Position numbers and translations under genes: made by a program. The notes beneath the pieces are model-generated. The model worked only from the letters and a program-made list of their open reading frames with translations. It did no database searches and was not told the DNA's origin. Positions 36,680 to 49,100 of a stretch of 64,000 nt of DNA are shown in pieces. Within the stretch, counting starts at the first letter, position 1. The number at the start of each line of letters is the position of its first letter. The stretch comes from Chamaea fasciata (lineage: Eukaryota > Chordata > Aves > Passeriformes > Sylviidae): the NCBI GenBank assembly GCA_029207755.1, contig JARCOQ010000016.1, forward strand, positions 315,001 through 379,000, read 5' to 3'.

Positions 36680-37350
36680 CAGCACACCGGGCGGTGGGAG
36701 CCGCGGCGTGCCGTCACCTCCCGGCCCGCGGAGCCGCGCCCGGCTCCCGGCGCTCATCCCCGCCGGATGATGGCACAGTTGCTCAGCTCCGGGCTGCGGC
36801 CGGCCGGGAGGCATCGCTTCCACACGAGCCGGTAACACCGACAGCCGTTCAGCCCTTCTCCTTTACAGCGGAGACGTTAATCCACAGCGGTCCAAAATGC
36901 ACCGCCAAAAAAATAAAAAAACACAAACCCTAAACAAAACAGGGGGTGAGGGGTGTGCGCAGGGAGCGGGAAAAGAGTAACGAAAAGGGGTGGGGGGAAA
37001 GGAATAAAGAAAATGGGACCGGGGGGGGGGAAGGAGAGAAAATTAAAAAGTCCTTCAGTCCAATGCCGTTCCAGTAGAGCAAGGTCACGGTGGGGCCAGC
37101 CGCTGGTTAGAGCTCAGGGGAGCAGAGGCTGATCTCCGGCTGATTGCGGCAGCCAGGCTGCTCTAATCTCCAGGGGATGCTCACACAAGGCAAAGCCTCG
37201 CTGGGGACAGGGCCAGCGCCGGGGCAGCCCCAGCGCCTTCCCCCGCCGCAGCCTTTATCCAGCCTTTATCCAGCCTTTTCCCAGCCTTTTCCCAGCCTTT
37301 TCCCAGCCCTTATCTCCCCGGCACAGCGAGCTCCTCCCGCACCGGGACTG
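36680..37350. promoter_or_regulatory. CpG island next to the LTR
   Basis: The segment 36686-36850 has the highest CpG density in the window, with clusters such as GCCGCGGCGTGCCG and CCCGCGGAGCCGCGCCCGG. A second GC-rich part at about 37080-37350 follows an A/G-rich interval with a run of ten G at 37021-37030. Dense CpG usually means unmethylated promoter DNA in the vertebrate germ line. No first exon was identified. A frame at 36502-36933 passes from the LTR into the island but has no recognisable domain. The island could be a noncoding promoter or an enhancer, or a GC-rich piece of the neighbouring retroelement. Confidence 0.45.
37249..37314. repeat. Six tandem 11-bp repeats
   Basis: Six head-to-tail units at 37249, 37260, 37271, 37282, 37293 and 37304. 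The first two read CAGCCTTTATC, the next three CAGCCTTTTCC and the last CAGCCCTTATC. They sit at the right edge of the CpG island. The 11-bp spacing is close to one DNA helical turn, so any factor bound to each unit would lie on one face of the helix. Confidence 0.92.
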
Positions 37351-37370
37351 CCCCGGGCCCTGGGGAGGAT

Positions 37371-40300
37371 GCTTTTAAAACGCAACACTATTGAAATAAC
37401 AGAAAATGTACTTAGTAAATAGAAATGTGGGCACAAAAGGTGCCACGTTTTTGAAAGGGAAATAACGGTAAGGAAGTGCAGAGGATCCTCCCTGTGGTGA
37501 TAAGAGCTGCTAGAGCTGTGTCCTGAAACAGGGACTGTAAACATCATTTGTGCACATTCTGCTCACCAGCACTGGACATCTGCCTCTTGCTAGACTTTAC
37601 TGCAACTTTGCCATGTTCTCCACTAGCTGATGTTTTGCATTGTTTTGAGTTTTGTTTAATTTCCCTACTAAATGCAGAGCCTAAATGAAGAGGATCACAG
37701 AACTTCTAGTAGCAATTTCCCTGACTTGCCTCTGCTTGAACAGAAGAGGCAGGTGCAGACACTGAAATAAATTCCACTGAATTACCAGTACAGTCCTCAG
37801 TCTGCACCAGAATCCTTTAAGCACAAGGAGTATCCAAAAAGCTTTTTTTCTGGGAATCTCCCAGAAGTATATTTTCCAGATAACAATCTTGTTTAGTTCT
37901 GCTGAAAAAAAAAACCCACAAGGTTTGCTGATAACACTTTTCTCTTATCATGTTCATTTCCAAAATACTGCAAGCAAATGATTTAGCAGAAACAATGCCA
38001 TAATATCAGGTGATAATTAGAAGCTGGAGAAGATTAAGGAAAGTTCTACAGGGTTCTTGTTATACATACAGACCCCAACCACATTCAGGGCAAGGAAAAA
38101 AGCATGGAAAAGAACTGAAATGGGGACCACACCTGCTAGCCACGATGCCCGACCCCTAGGGACACCACTGACACAACCCTTTTCTCTTAAGAGAGAGCAG
38201 ATGTGTTGGGAGTTATTCCACCATGTCAACAAATTTTTAATGTCTCTGCACTCCAGAAAGGGGAAAGTTCTACTCAGGCTGCTCCCTGTTTAATCCTGTG
38301 GCTGCAGGCACTTTCTAGGTGAGTCTGTGTGATGAGCAACTGGAGATAAGGCAGACATTAAAGCGGGTTTAGGAGCAGTGTACTAAGCCTATCCATATTT
38401 TATATCCAGCCTAATGTGCCTGTGAGCTGTTCCCTGTGGCTATGCTCCTCACAGAACCTCTGGCTCTCCCTGGAGGGAGAACTGCATCATTTGTGGAAGA
38501 CAGTGCTGGTTTTAGGTGCCCTCAAGTCTTGCCTGGTGTCCAAAAAGAAGATGAGGAAGGTGGAAGGACACTACCACCAGTGTTGAGCTGCAGCATCATC
38601 CCTTTGCTGGCAATGGAGCTCACTCTTCTCCCAAGGTCTGGGCTATCACTAACCAGTCTGTGTGCTACAACTTGCAGTCTGCTCCCTCCTGAGAGATGAG
38701 CTAATTTTTCTTGAGCAGGAAGCATCTTCTGCCACATTTGAAAGGTCTCAGACAGGAGCTCAAGGCCAAAAGAAAGATGATGCTGGAGCGAACAGTAGTT
38801 CCTGCAGCTAGAATCTGGGGTTTGGGGCAGCTGGCATTTCTGGATCTGCATTGTAAATCATCCCCTAAAGTCTAGGATCTATATTCACAGCAAACAAATA
38901 CAAAGATCTATCTGTGACCCTGGCTTCAGTTCTGAGGGAAGTTCCTGCCATGGGAATACACTGCTTGCTTGAAACGTGATTGAACCTGTACCTGTGTTCC
39001 CTTTGCCAGGCTGTGTTCTTGGCTTCCCAACTTCCACAGATGCTGAAGAGAGACAATAAGCAGATCCTCTCAGATCTCCATTTAGACTGACACAACCTCC
39101 TAGCCCCACCTCACCCATGTCCAGCTTCAGGTCGTGTTCCTGATTATTTATTGTTTGCTTCCAGACTGGGAGCTCCCTCAGTATTCCCAGCACCGTGTTG
39201 CCAACACGGGGAGTTAAATAAATCTTTTTTTTTTTTTTCTTTTAAAAAGCATTTAACTCCAACAATGAACGACTGAACTCATTTTACAGAGTATGTTTCC
39301 CAGTCAGAAATGCAATTGGCAGTGCAACCCCTCCTCCCCCCAGAATTACTTGGCTAAAGCAGTAGCCAGATGAACAAGCAAAAAATCACAAGAGGATTAA
39401 ACCAAATATGCAGCTCAAACAGAGGAGCAGCTGAACCCTCCAGCATTTCAACACACAGCTGATTCAGCAAAACAGATACACATTCAAATGAAGGATGTCA
39501 CTGAGAGGGAAAACCAGGCAGCTTAATCAATAAAGTGTGCAGCCTGTCCTGGTGGAGAGAAGGCAGCAGCCTATCGAGCCACACAGAAAAATTAATTGGG
39601 AGGAAATTTTGTTGTTGCCAGGACCTTGAAGCCCCAGTGGAAGAAATGTCCAGGAAAGGTAACTCATGGAGATAGGCCACTGCTATTTTATGCCTCCATT
39701 ATCCATTCTTGGGACTAACCCCTGCAGTGTGGGGTTAGAGAAGGCCAGAAAAAAGCAGCATTTTTTTCCTCAATCACACAGTTTATAGAAACTGGGGTAT
39801 TGTTTAATTCAAGATTATAATTTTCACGTAGCTACAAGTTCTTTTATTGTACTTCGCAGATGTTTTATTCTTAGTGAACTATGCAGAAGTAGATTTGATT
39901 TACAGAAATATTTTCAATTCACCAACTACCTTGAGAAATGATATGCTGACAAATGCAGCAGAGAAATGGTTGAAGAGATTCCCATTGTCCTGCGCACATC
40001 CTCCTCACAAGAGACTGCTTAGTGCCACTCAGTTGCTACAAAGCTTGGGCTGTGTCAGTCACAGAGTTTTATCCCCTCTACTTGCCTGGGTCTGGACACT
40101 CTGTAAGGAGAGGAGGGGTTGTTTGGGAGGTGCAATGTTTGTCGTACCTGTGTCCTTGAGCTCTGGACACACGCAGACACTGCTGTTCCAGCCCCTTCCT
40201 GCCAGCAGAGAAATCTGCTCAGAGAAGCCTTCTCACAAGAGCAAACCTTCTTCTCAGAAAAGTAAACAGGAAAAGGCTGGGGGAGCAACTGATTAAAGCA

Positions 40301-41640
40301 CATGCCAGTGCACATTAAAATATTTGCTAATTGCAAATCTATTGTCCCACTGTGCTGCCAAGCTCCTGCTCTGACTCACGTGAAATGTCAGATGGCTCCA
40401 GACTGAATTAATAACCTCATCCCTCGGCTGCCCGGGAGAGAGGAGACAGCAGCAGCACCAACACTGATTCTGCTTCCTTGTTCTTCCTCCCTGCTCCATT
40501 CCCACGTTCTATTGGGGTAGTTCGCTCAGCACAGAGCAAGTTACAGCGCTGAGTATGGCCTGAAAACCTAAAGAGAGAACTAATATTTAGATTTCATTGG
40601 AATGTTAGGGAAGAGCCATGTTGAAGATGGTGAGACAAGGACCTTGTGGAAGATTTCTCCATTTGTTGCAGCTTTTCTAATCAACACAAAGTTGCCATGA
40701 AGGAAGAGGCTGGACATCCCCCAGCAGCCTGAGAGAGCAGGCAGATAAATCATCCCAAACAAAGGTAAAAGCAAAGTTATTAACCTGAACACATCAGAAG
40801 AGCTACTTCCATAAGAAAAATGTTCACTCACAGGAGTTAAATGTTTCGGTCTGCTTAAAATCACAGTGTGGATATAAACAGAAAGTGCTCTGGCTGCTCG
40901 TGTTTGGGTTTGGGTTACAATGTTCAGAAGGATAAAAAAACGCAAATTCCCACCAGCTGATTGAAACTCTTCCCCTTACTGTTTTTGGGTTGGTCCTGGT
41001 TCAAGCACTGGAAAGATGTTAAAAGAGAAATGCTTATAAAAATAGAGAGAAGAAAAAAAAGTTGGGAGCAAAACAGCAGAAACACAAGGCTGCCATTTCA
41101 ATAACAAGGAACTTGCAATTATTGTTCAAATCAAGTCCTTATTTGGAATTGTATTTCTAATCCAATAAAGTAAGTCATTTTGGCACATAAATAATCCCCA
41201 TTTTTAAAGGGATTTAAATTTCAGTGCTTTGATGGGCTGGTGATATTGTACCAGGGAAATGGTAGCACTAAATGACTGCTGTCATTCAGCAGCACTCATT
41301 TATGTGACTCTGGAGTTTAAAAGGCTGTGGTTTGCAGAGTACTTATCTCACCACCCACTTATTTTCTCTGTACTTCTGAACGTAAGAAGAGTGTTTACTT
41401 TCAGCATGACAAGAATGTGGTTTCAAAAGAATTGATCAATATCAACCTTGCACAGTATATACACTACACAATATATATAATATATATACACACATATACT
41501 ACATAATCTAATATACTACACATTCTATCTATTTTGCATAAACTATATTAGAGAGCCAGCTCATATACAATTTGTGCACAACAGTATATCTGCATCCCTT
41601 CTGAATATGAGTTTACAAATCTTCTGCTGTTTTTAATCTT
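37371..41640. other. Non-coding unique sequence
   Basis: No gene is recognised. A poly-T run lies near 39223-39240, and a TA-rich tract near 41455-41520 leads into the AT-rich segment that follows. Open frames up to 149 codons (39847-40296) are not supported by domains or by convincing splice sites. Confidence 0.5.
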
Positions 41641-42420
41641 CAGGCTCTTAAAACTGCTCATTAAATATATTGTCTACACATTTTTTGCAACAGAGTTTTG
41701 TCAGTGTGTGCGAATTATACATAAAGCCCACAGTGAGACAGACGCATAAAACTGCAGTTTATCTAGGTAGGCATAACCGTTCAGCAAACTTTGTCTAATT
41801 AGTCACTAAATCAGTCTTTATGACTTTGTTGACTGACTGGTGTTTTTAAAATCATTAATCAAATTAAAACTCATTCTTCTTAAAATGTCTGCCCTTGTTA
41901 TTTGTTATATTAACAAATATTGGATGCCGTAATCTGGTGCTTAAATACCCACGATTGTAATTCAATGCTAATGACAATGCTGACATGACAGAACTATTAA
42001 AGTGGATACAGAGTTGTCACATTTTCCGACAGCAAAATACTCATCTGTGACACATAGCATATGGCACAAACCTGGGAAAATCATCAGCAGAGTAAAGAAT
42101 AAATAGAAGCCGTGTTCCCTAAAAAATATAATCTGACATCCAAACATGGATAATCTTGAGACGTACTTGACACTCCATGAGTTCAGTCAACAGATTGTAA
42201 AATCAGAGGCTGCAGCACTGCATTTCCAGAGAACAAATCACAGCAGAGCTCCTAATGCTGAACTCGGTGCGTAAACACGCTGCTTTTTCTATAAACTCTG
42301 TAAATAGATCATTAAAATACTACAGCTAATTATGCTTCAAGCCTCTGCAGAGTCACGCGCTGATGTGTTTATCCAATTTTCATTTTTTGCTGCCCATCTC
42401 ATACTTCAGCAATTTTGATG
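41641..42420. promoter_or_regulatory. Candidate conserved non-coding element (unproven)
   Basis: About 780 bp of AT-rich, repeat-free sequence with very few open frames. It carries many motifs of the kind bound by homeodomain and related factors, such as GTCTAATTAGTC near 41795, repeated TGACTGACTGG-type sequence near 41832, ATTAATCAAATTAAAA near 41855 and several TAAT/ATTA cores. This is the texture of developmental enhancers in vertebrate gene deserts. Conservation with other species, which would decide it, cannot be assessed here. Confidence 0.25.
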
Positions 42421-45400
42421 CACAGCACTTAAAAATGCCAGTGTTTGTTAGAGGCAATCCTGAAGCAGAGCGGGAGCTGTCGCTCTGCCTGTGCAGATAA
42501 ATCACCCGGAGCTGCAGCACATCTCCCAGCCCTCCATGTGCTCACCTGAGTTATCTACTCCAGTGATCCCGCGGGGTTAGAAAGGTGCCCTGAGGTGACA
42601 ATGAAACACACTTTCACTCTTCACTTGTGTTGGGGTCAAGGGTGGGTCCCATACAGCAAACACAGAACATCTGTGTGACCCTCTGCTTGGGAAAGACCAC
42701 GGCTGTCATCTAACCTGTGCTGCTCCTTTGGGGGCTGCTCCTCAAGGAGACACAGAACTCCTTCAGCTCTTTGTTCAGACCTTTCTAAGGCAGCAGGATT
42801 TCGGGTTTCCTTACCTGAGAGTTCATCTTGACATTAAATTTCAAGGGTCATCGTGGCAGCATGTTCTCCAAAGTTTGATGGCATTATACACAGAATCAAA
42901 GCAAAGAAAGGTTTGGAAGATTTTAAAAGAAATTTGGTGATATCAGGTGCTTGGTCTGAGGCAGGAGAGCAGCAGTGCACAGGAGGGCAGGGAGCCTGGG
43001 GTGACCAAGGAGCATCAACAGTCCCACGTTCCTGATGGAACAGGGAATTCCTGTCACACTTACCAGAAAGCCTTTGCTACCACTCAGAAAGCACAAAGGC
43101 ATCTTCAAATGGGCGGATATCACTGTTCCACCACTTTAAAATCACTTCTGACTGTCAGAGGTATAAAGGAGTTTCAGGATAAACAAGAGTATGGTAGTAA
43201 TCTGATCTCATCCACAGGGGGGCCGATTCTCTTCTCATTTATATCAGTTTTATTTTCATATAACTCCATTAGTTTCAGTATTTATTTTTGCATGAGTGAC
43301 AGCAGAATTATGCCCCGCATAATCACACATGAAATGTAAAAATCCAACTTGACTAATTTCTCAGTATGAGCCACGAATGCTAGAAGCCAAAATAGAATCT
43401 CAATGAAGTAGTCCCTCAGTCTGGTCTTATCCATCGTTTCCTCTCCATATCCAAGCTAGACATGCCTCTGAGTTACAGAGGGAAGTATGAGGATGGAGCC
43501 AAGAAAAAGTAGTTCTGACAACCTGGGTTCTACTGAGTTTTAGTGTTCAAATAAAACTAGATTTGAAGACCTCTTGGGAATTTGTATATTCTCTGCAGAG
43601 TTCTGCCTTGTTCAAAATGAGAAGGAATAATGGCAGCAAAGTCTAAGAGCAGCTTGGTAAGGCAAGGAGTTGGAGACAGTTGTTTCAAGTGATGAATCAC
43701 TCATTCAAAATTTCACCCATCTCTGGCTGCTGTTGGCTGGCTTGAGTTTTTATAGCTCCATACACAGGAAGAAAGTTCAAGAAAGGACAATATTTTGGAG
43801 AATTCCCCTCCAAGCTGTCATTATCCTTGACAGCAGGTGATGGAGCCAGAGGTGAGGAATAAAGGGTGGTGGTCACAGCTGTATTTTGGTTCCTTTTCTG
43901 GGAATAAGAGGGGGCCAGGAGCCACGATGCACCACCCGAGGCAGGCTCCTGATCTTTCTCATCAGACCACACCTTTGAAAGTGCCAGGCCCAGTCTAAAC
44001 TAGCTCAGGCAGCAATTCTTCATGAGCTCTTTACTGACTGTCCCCCTTACCTTAAGTTCCAAGGAGCAGGCAAATCTGGAGAAAGTCGACTTTACCACAG
44101 AAATAACCCTGCACTGTTGCCTTAAATAACATTTTGCCATCAATGGAGTATTTTGTTTATTCCTCCCATCAGCTTTTAGTGTAAAAGCAATGAGCCGCTC
44201 CCACATCCAGCAGCTCCCTCGGACCACAGAGACAGAGCCAGGTCAGAGCTCCTGCCCTTTGCACTCCCCACAACCTGATTTTCTCTCTTTCACTTGTGAC
44301 ACCGCTGTTCTGCCACCACAGCTTCCCCCAGCTGGCACATGCCTCAGCTGTGCTGTCTCGTGAGCTACCCAGTCTTTGTGTCGAACACTGATCATTGCTT
44401 TCAAAAGCCTTCCCGATAAATAATAGATAAAAGAGAGGAACCGTGGCGTGGTTTCAGTGCCTCACACACTGGATTAACAAATGTTACGTTTTCAAGGGTG
44501 TCAGGAAGAAGCAGGGAATACAAAACAGAAATGGAGGAAAGTGGCAAGAAGAGTTGAAAAAGAAGACGAGAGAAATCCTGGCCAAGCAGAAGGCTTGGAA
44601 TGGAAACCATGAGAAGCATTAAACTGCATTGGTACACACTGCTGTCCTGCAAAGGCACAGGTGTTCCTGCCATGACTGCAGAATCCCAGCGGGATCATCG
44701 CCCAGTGGGAATGACAGAATCCTCATCCCTTCCACTGATCTCAGCGCTCATTCCAGCCCCCAGTTGTGTCACTTCTGAGTGCACCTACAGGGCATCTGGT
44801 GGTTACCAGTCACCCGGTGTCTCGCAGTCCACTGGAAGACCAGCATTTTCCCTGCCAAACAGGGATGAGCAGCTCTGAGCTCTCCTGGCGGAATCTGCCC
44901 CCTCACTGCTGTGTGACACTCACTAATGCAGCCTAGTTGACAATTTGTCTTCATTTTTTCATAACAAAACCCCAGCTATTTCTCTAAAATCAGGGGTTTA
45001 AATAAATACTAATTTTCTCAATAAACCAGGGGGTCGAATGCAGAACATTGCATTTTGGGTTTCATCACATTTCATCATTCTGCATCTACTTTTCCCATTT
45101 TAATCATAACCAGAACCTGTCAGAATTTCTAAAATCAAATATAATGAGAATTAATTACTGGAACACATGCTTGATTGCAAACATAAACCTCCCCCATAGC
45201 TATTTTACAGATTTCTTGATAATTCAGAGCAAATCTATTTTTAAAATAATGCAAATTGAAATTTGAAGGAATTAAAGAAATTAAAGAGAATGTGTTCTCT
45301 TTCTCTTTCAGGCTCAAATTCTTTATAGATCTATGGATGGTAGAAAGTATTTACTTTAGGAAGATTAGAAAAACACATTGGTGTTTTGTGAGTCTCAAAT

Positions 45401-45953
45401 ATCTTGGCATTGCATACTTTGGTTTGCCTCTTCTTCCCTGCAAATATCTTCTTTTTTACTTTTTGAGAACAGTAACAAAAATAGAATTACTCTTTTTAAA
45501 AACATCTAGCTATTTTTAATGTTTTATTAATGTTTATCAACTCTGGTCCTGTCTTACTGCCATCTGATGTGTCAAGATCACTCTGTGAACCTCTGATGGC
45601 AGATATTCTTTTTGCCAAAACACTCTTGGGTTGGGTTACCAGGAAAGACAAGGCTTTATGATACCTGTGAAAGATTCAGAATGGCAAATTTCATCAGTCT
45701 TTGAAACCAAATATATGCAAAGTGCTGCAATAGGCAGGGGAACAAAGACTCATTTCGTGTTCAGATAAAAGATTTCAATTTTTGCTTTTAGAAAACATTG
45801 CATGAAGTAACTAGGTCAGAGCTGTGCTAAACCCACACTTCATTTATCTGAGATGCGTGCTGCATAAGAGTTCTCTTTAGTAGTTTAGATTTGACCTGAA
45901 TTAAATATGAAGCTCAAAGTATATGATAAAACAATAATAAGAGATTGACTTAC
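42421..45953. other. Non-coding unique sequence
   Basis: No gene is recognised. A plus-strand frame at 42947-43339 contains a short run faintly like a C2H2 finger linker, but it lacks the second cysteine. A very good acceptor (TCTCTTTCTCTTTCAG, exon side from 45312) is followed 76 bases later by a weaker donor TTTT|GTGAGT, which would enclose an open segment at 45312-45387. Confidence 0.4.
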
Positions 45954-46138
45954 CTCAAAGCTTCCATGCTAAATATGTGACCATCTTCTCTCTGTTGATT
46001 CAACACCACCGCCGGTGCTCCCGGGCCCTTGTCCCTGCTGCAGACACCTGGCAGGGCCAGGCCGGGCAAACACCACGAGGAAAAGAGTCTTCGTCTCTGC
46101 AGGGTTGCTGTGCCACCCAACTGAAAGCCAAAAGCCCA
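45954..46138 (-). other. Candidate minus-strand exon, unknown product
   Basis: Read on the minus strand, a good acceptor (GCTGCTTTCTTTTCAG) precedes 185 bp that end in a consensus donor (TTTGAG|GTAAGTC). The segment is open in one frame for about 61 residues, ending with a motif close to NQQREDGHIFSMEALR. The exon-like body is more GC- and CpG-rich than the AT-rich DNA on its donor side. I recognise no family. Possible identities are a coding exon of an unknown gene, a noncoding-RNA exon or chance. No partner exon was convincingly found, although a second minus-strand splice pair occurs at 56065-56119. Confidence 0.25.
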
Positions 46139-49100
46139 CTGAAAAGAAAGCAGCAAGCCTCAGTATTAGCTTCATTTCTGTGGGACTCAGGTCTATTGTG
46201 ATGTCTCGCCGTGCCTGAGCCACACTTGTGCGAGGATCCCAAGCGTGGGCTCGGGGGCCTGGCAGCAGCCACAGCCCAGCTCCCGGCTCAGGGGTGCTGA
46301 CGACCGCCAGCAGGGCCTGAAAGGAGTCACAGAATAACAGGAACCACATGGAGAGGGGCCATCCCCCTGGGAGAGCAGCGAGCAGGTGCAGCATGTCCTG
46401 AGGATGGCCGTGGAAGGGGTGCTCAGCCCCAGGGGGCCCCTGACCCCTCCGCTGGGAGGGGGCTCCTGAGCTCCATCACCCCAAGGAGCCCCTGGCACTG
46501 CAGTGACCCAGAGCCCGCTCTCCTCATGGGGGAATGGCACTGAGGCTTGTCGTGTCCAAAGGACCTTCGGTGAAGAGCTGCAGCCCTTTCTTTGGGTCAA
46601 GACACAAACAGGGCCTCACGGGAGGTACACAGCTCTTGGAAAAAAAATCACGTGGTAGATTCATACCAAAGGTCTAAAGTAAATTGCAGTTGAAACTCTC
46701 CTAGTGATGATCGTTTCTGAATATGTACTTGTACTTACAACACCCACAAAAGCTGCAAATTCTTTCTTTTCTGCAGTACCATGAGATGCAGGCAACCCTG
46801 AGATATCAGAAAAAGTGAAAAACGGGAAAGAATTTTTCTTGGGAGAGTGATTTGGAAAATGTTCTGCAAGGTGTTTTGCAATACATGGAAGTGGCCTGAA
46901 AGCAATGTGTATAAATAGTCAATCCCATTAAATAGAATACCTTGTAAACAAGGATGTCTCCTAGGTTTAGCAGGAGACAATTTAACTTTCCTGCATTTTG
47001 TATATGGTTCAACTCCATGACCATCTCCTCACGAGGGAGATCCTTCGCAGCACTTCTCCTTAGCTACCGCTCCAGGTGCCAGGCTGTAAGAGACTTTCCA
47101 AATCAACCTCAACAGGCCTTTTGTGATTAATCTTTGTGCAGGAGGAGGAGTTGGCTTTCAGCTGCCAAAGTGAACCTTCCATGACACCACATTTTTTACT
47201 TCCCCTGCCTTCTAAGGATATTTCAGAGGTATGTAAATCGAGAGTAGGGTGGATGCGTGCACTGTCTGCTTGCATTAGGAAATCTCTGCAAAAGCTTTGC
47301 CTGCATACCACAAGCCTCCACTTGGTGCCACCCCGGGCACCTGAAAAAAGCTGTGAGTAGAGCCCACCAGGCTCCGTTTGTGCCACCTTTACCTGCTGGG
47401 CCACACTGCCCAAGAACCTTTGGCAATGGCCTCCACAGAAAAGCAAAGAAATCTGCTCCTAGGCAAGCAGGATTTGCTTCTCCAGTGCACCAGAGCTGAG
47501 CACAGGCACTGTGGACACAAATCTGCTTTATGTAAGAAGAAAACTGCAGTAGTGGCATTTTCCTTTTAATGCATCATGTCCAAAATGAGGAAATAAGTCA
47601 GGTTGTTAATGTCCTTTTAAATGATATATGCTTATGTGTTATATAATGTATAAGCATTAAATGTACTTTCTTCCCCCTTTTTTGGGGCAGCATACAGTTT
47701 AGTTTGTGATTCAAACAAGTTTATAGTTTCTTCCCTAACACTTGAAGTAGGAAGCTGCAGCTGAGAGGAAGAGGAAAAGTGTTCTTCATATTCCGTGATG
47801 AGACATTTCTGAATTAATCGATCTCCACTGTGGTTTGCAAGGATTGCTTTCTTGCTTACCGTTAGCTGAAGGTCTGCCAATTAATTCTCCGATTCCTAAT
47901 CTAGCAGTCTCCCCAAAGAAGATGAATCAAATACCTGGGAACTGGAACTCAGCGCTCCCCCAGGCAGTAAAGCCCGTGGAGCCAGGAGGGGCAGTGGTTT
48001 GATGGTACAGCTTTCCCACCTGCCCTTTACCAACAGCCCTCTTCAGGCTTCCCCTTCCCTCTCCTGAGCCTGCAGGGGCTTATTAGCTAATGACCTACTT
48101 TGGCGTCCCCAGGTGCTCCTTTATGGCTAAGGAGTTAATATTTTCCCCACCTAATTATCGAGCTGATTATTAGAAGTTTAACACTGGAGTAATTTGTTCA
48201 CATGTTGGTCCAGACTTGGAGTTTATTGTTTCCCAGCCCTGCACAAGTACTTCCACCTCTGGAAGTGTATCCATTTTTTTCAAGCTCTTTTAGCTGGTTG
48301 CATGAAAGTTATTTGCTGCCTCTTCAAATCTGGCCTTACTGGGTTTTTTACTCTGACAATTTAGGCGGCATCCAGTGGTCTGAGTGTCAGATTTTGCCTA
48401 CTGGTTCCTCACTCCTGCTCACTGCCTGCTATTCTGAGACCATCAGATGTTTCTCCACTGCTTAATAAAACCTGAACTGAAGGTGGACCTTATGAATACA
48501 CCCCTCAAGGCCCACACATGGATTGAAGCTGAATCTTGATGTGTGACTATAAGCAGATTATGACAGCAGCATTCAAGCTTGCTGTGTTGACACTCCATGA
48601 ATTCTTCGTTCCAGTTCAGAGTGACGACTCAAAAGTCAAGCTGGATAACTCATTGGGAGGGTACCTGGTTTTAAAGTGTTTGTTCTTTACTGAATAAGCA
48701 CCGTCTTTATTAGATTAAATCCCTAAGGACCTACCTCAATAACTTTCTTAGTTAAACAATTATGGGCATCTCCTTTCAGCAACAGGAACCAAGAAGTTGT
48801 AAGACCTGTGGGTTGTTAACTTTTGGCTCAACCACCCACCTGACCCCAACAAATACTCTGAAAAAAGAAAAGGAAAAAAAAAAACCTCCTCAGTAATTTA
48901 TCTATTTTTCCTGCAAAAAAAAAAAAGGGAAGAAAATCCAGAAAATGAGATTTTTTACATAAGAGGTAATCACAGGTACAAAGGACCAACAGTAGAAGAA
49001 GAAGATGCAATGTCTCTCTGGAAACCCTACCATAAACATACATAAATTCCTTCAATAAATTCAGGAGTGCTGGATTTAAACATTTAAAATCATATGATCC

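Noticed and set aside
36502..36933. 143-codon frame across the LTR end and the CpG island
   Set aside because: It has no recognisable retroviral or cellular domain, and part of its length comes from GC-rich sequence poor in stop codons.
43020..43170. Zinc-finger-like run in a plus-strand frame
   Set aside because: It has one cysteine and a QKAF-like stretch but lacks the second cysteine and proper histidine spacing of a C2H2 finger.
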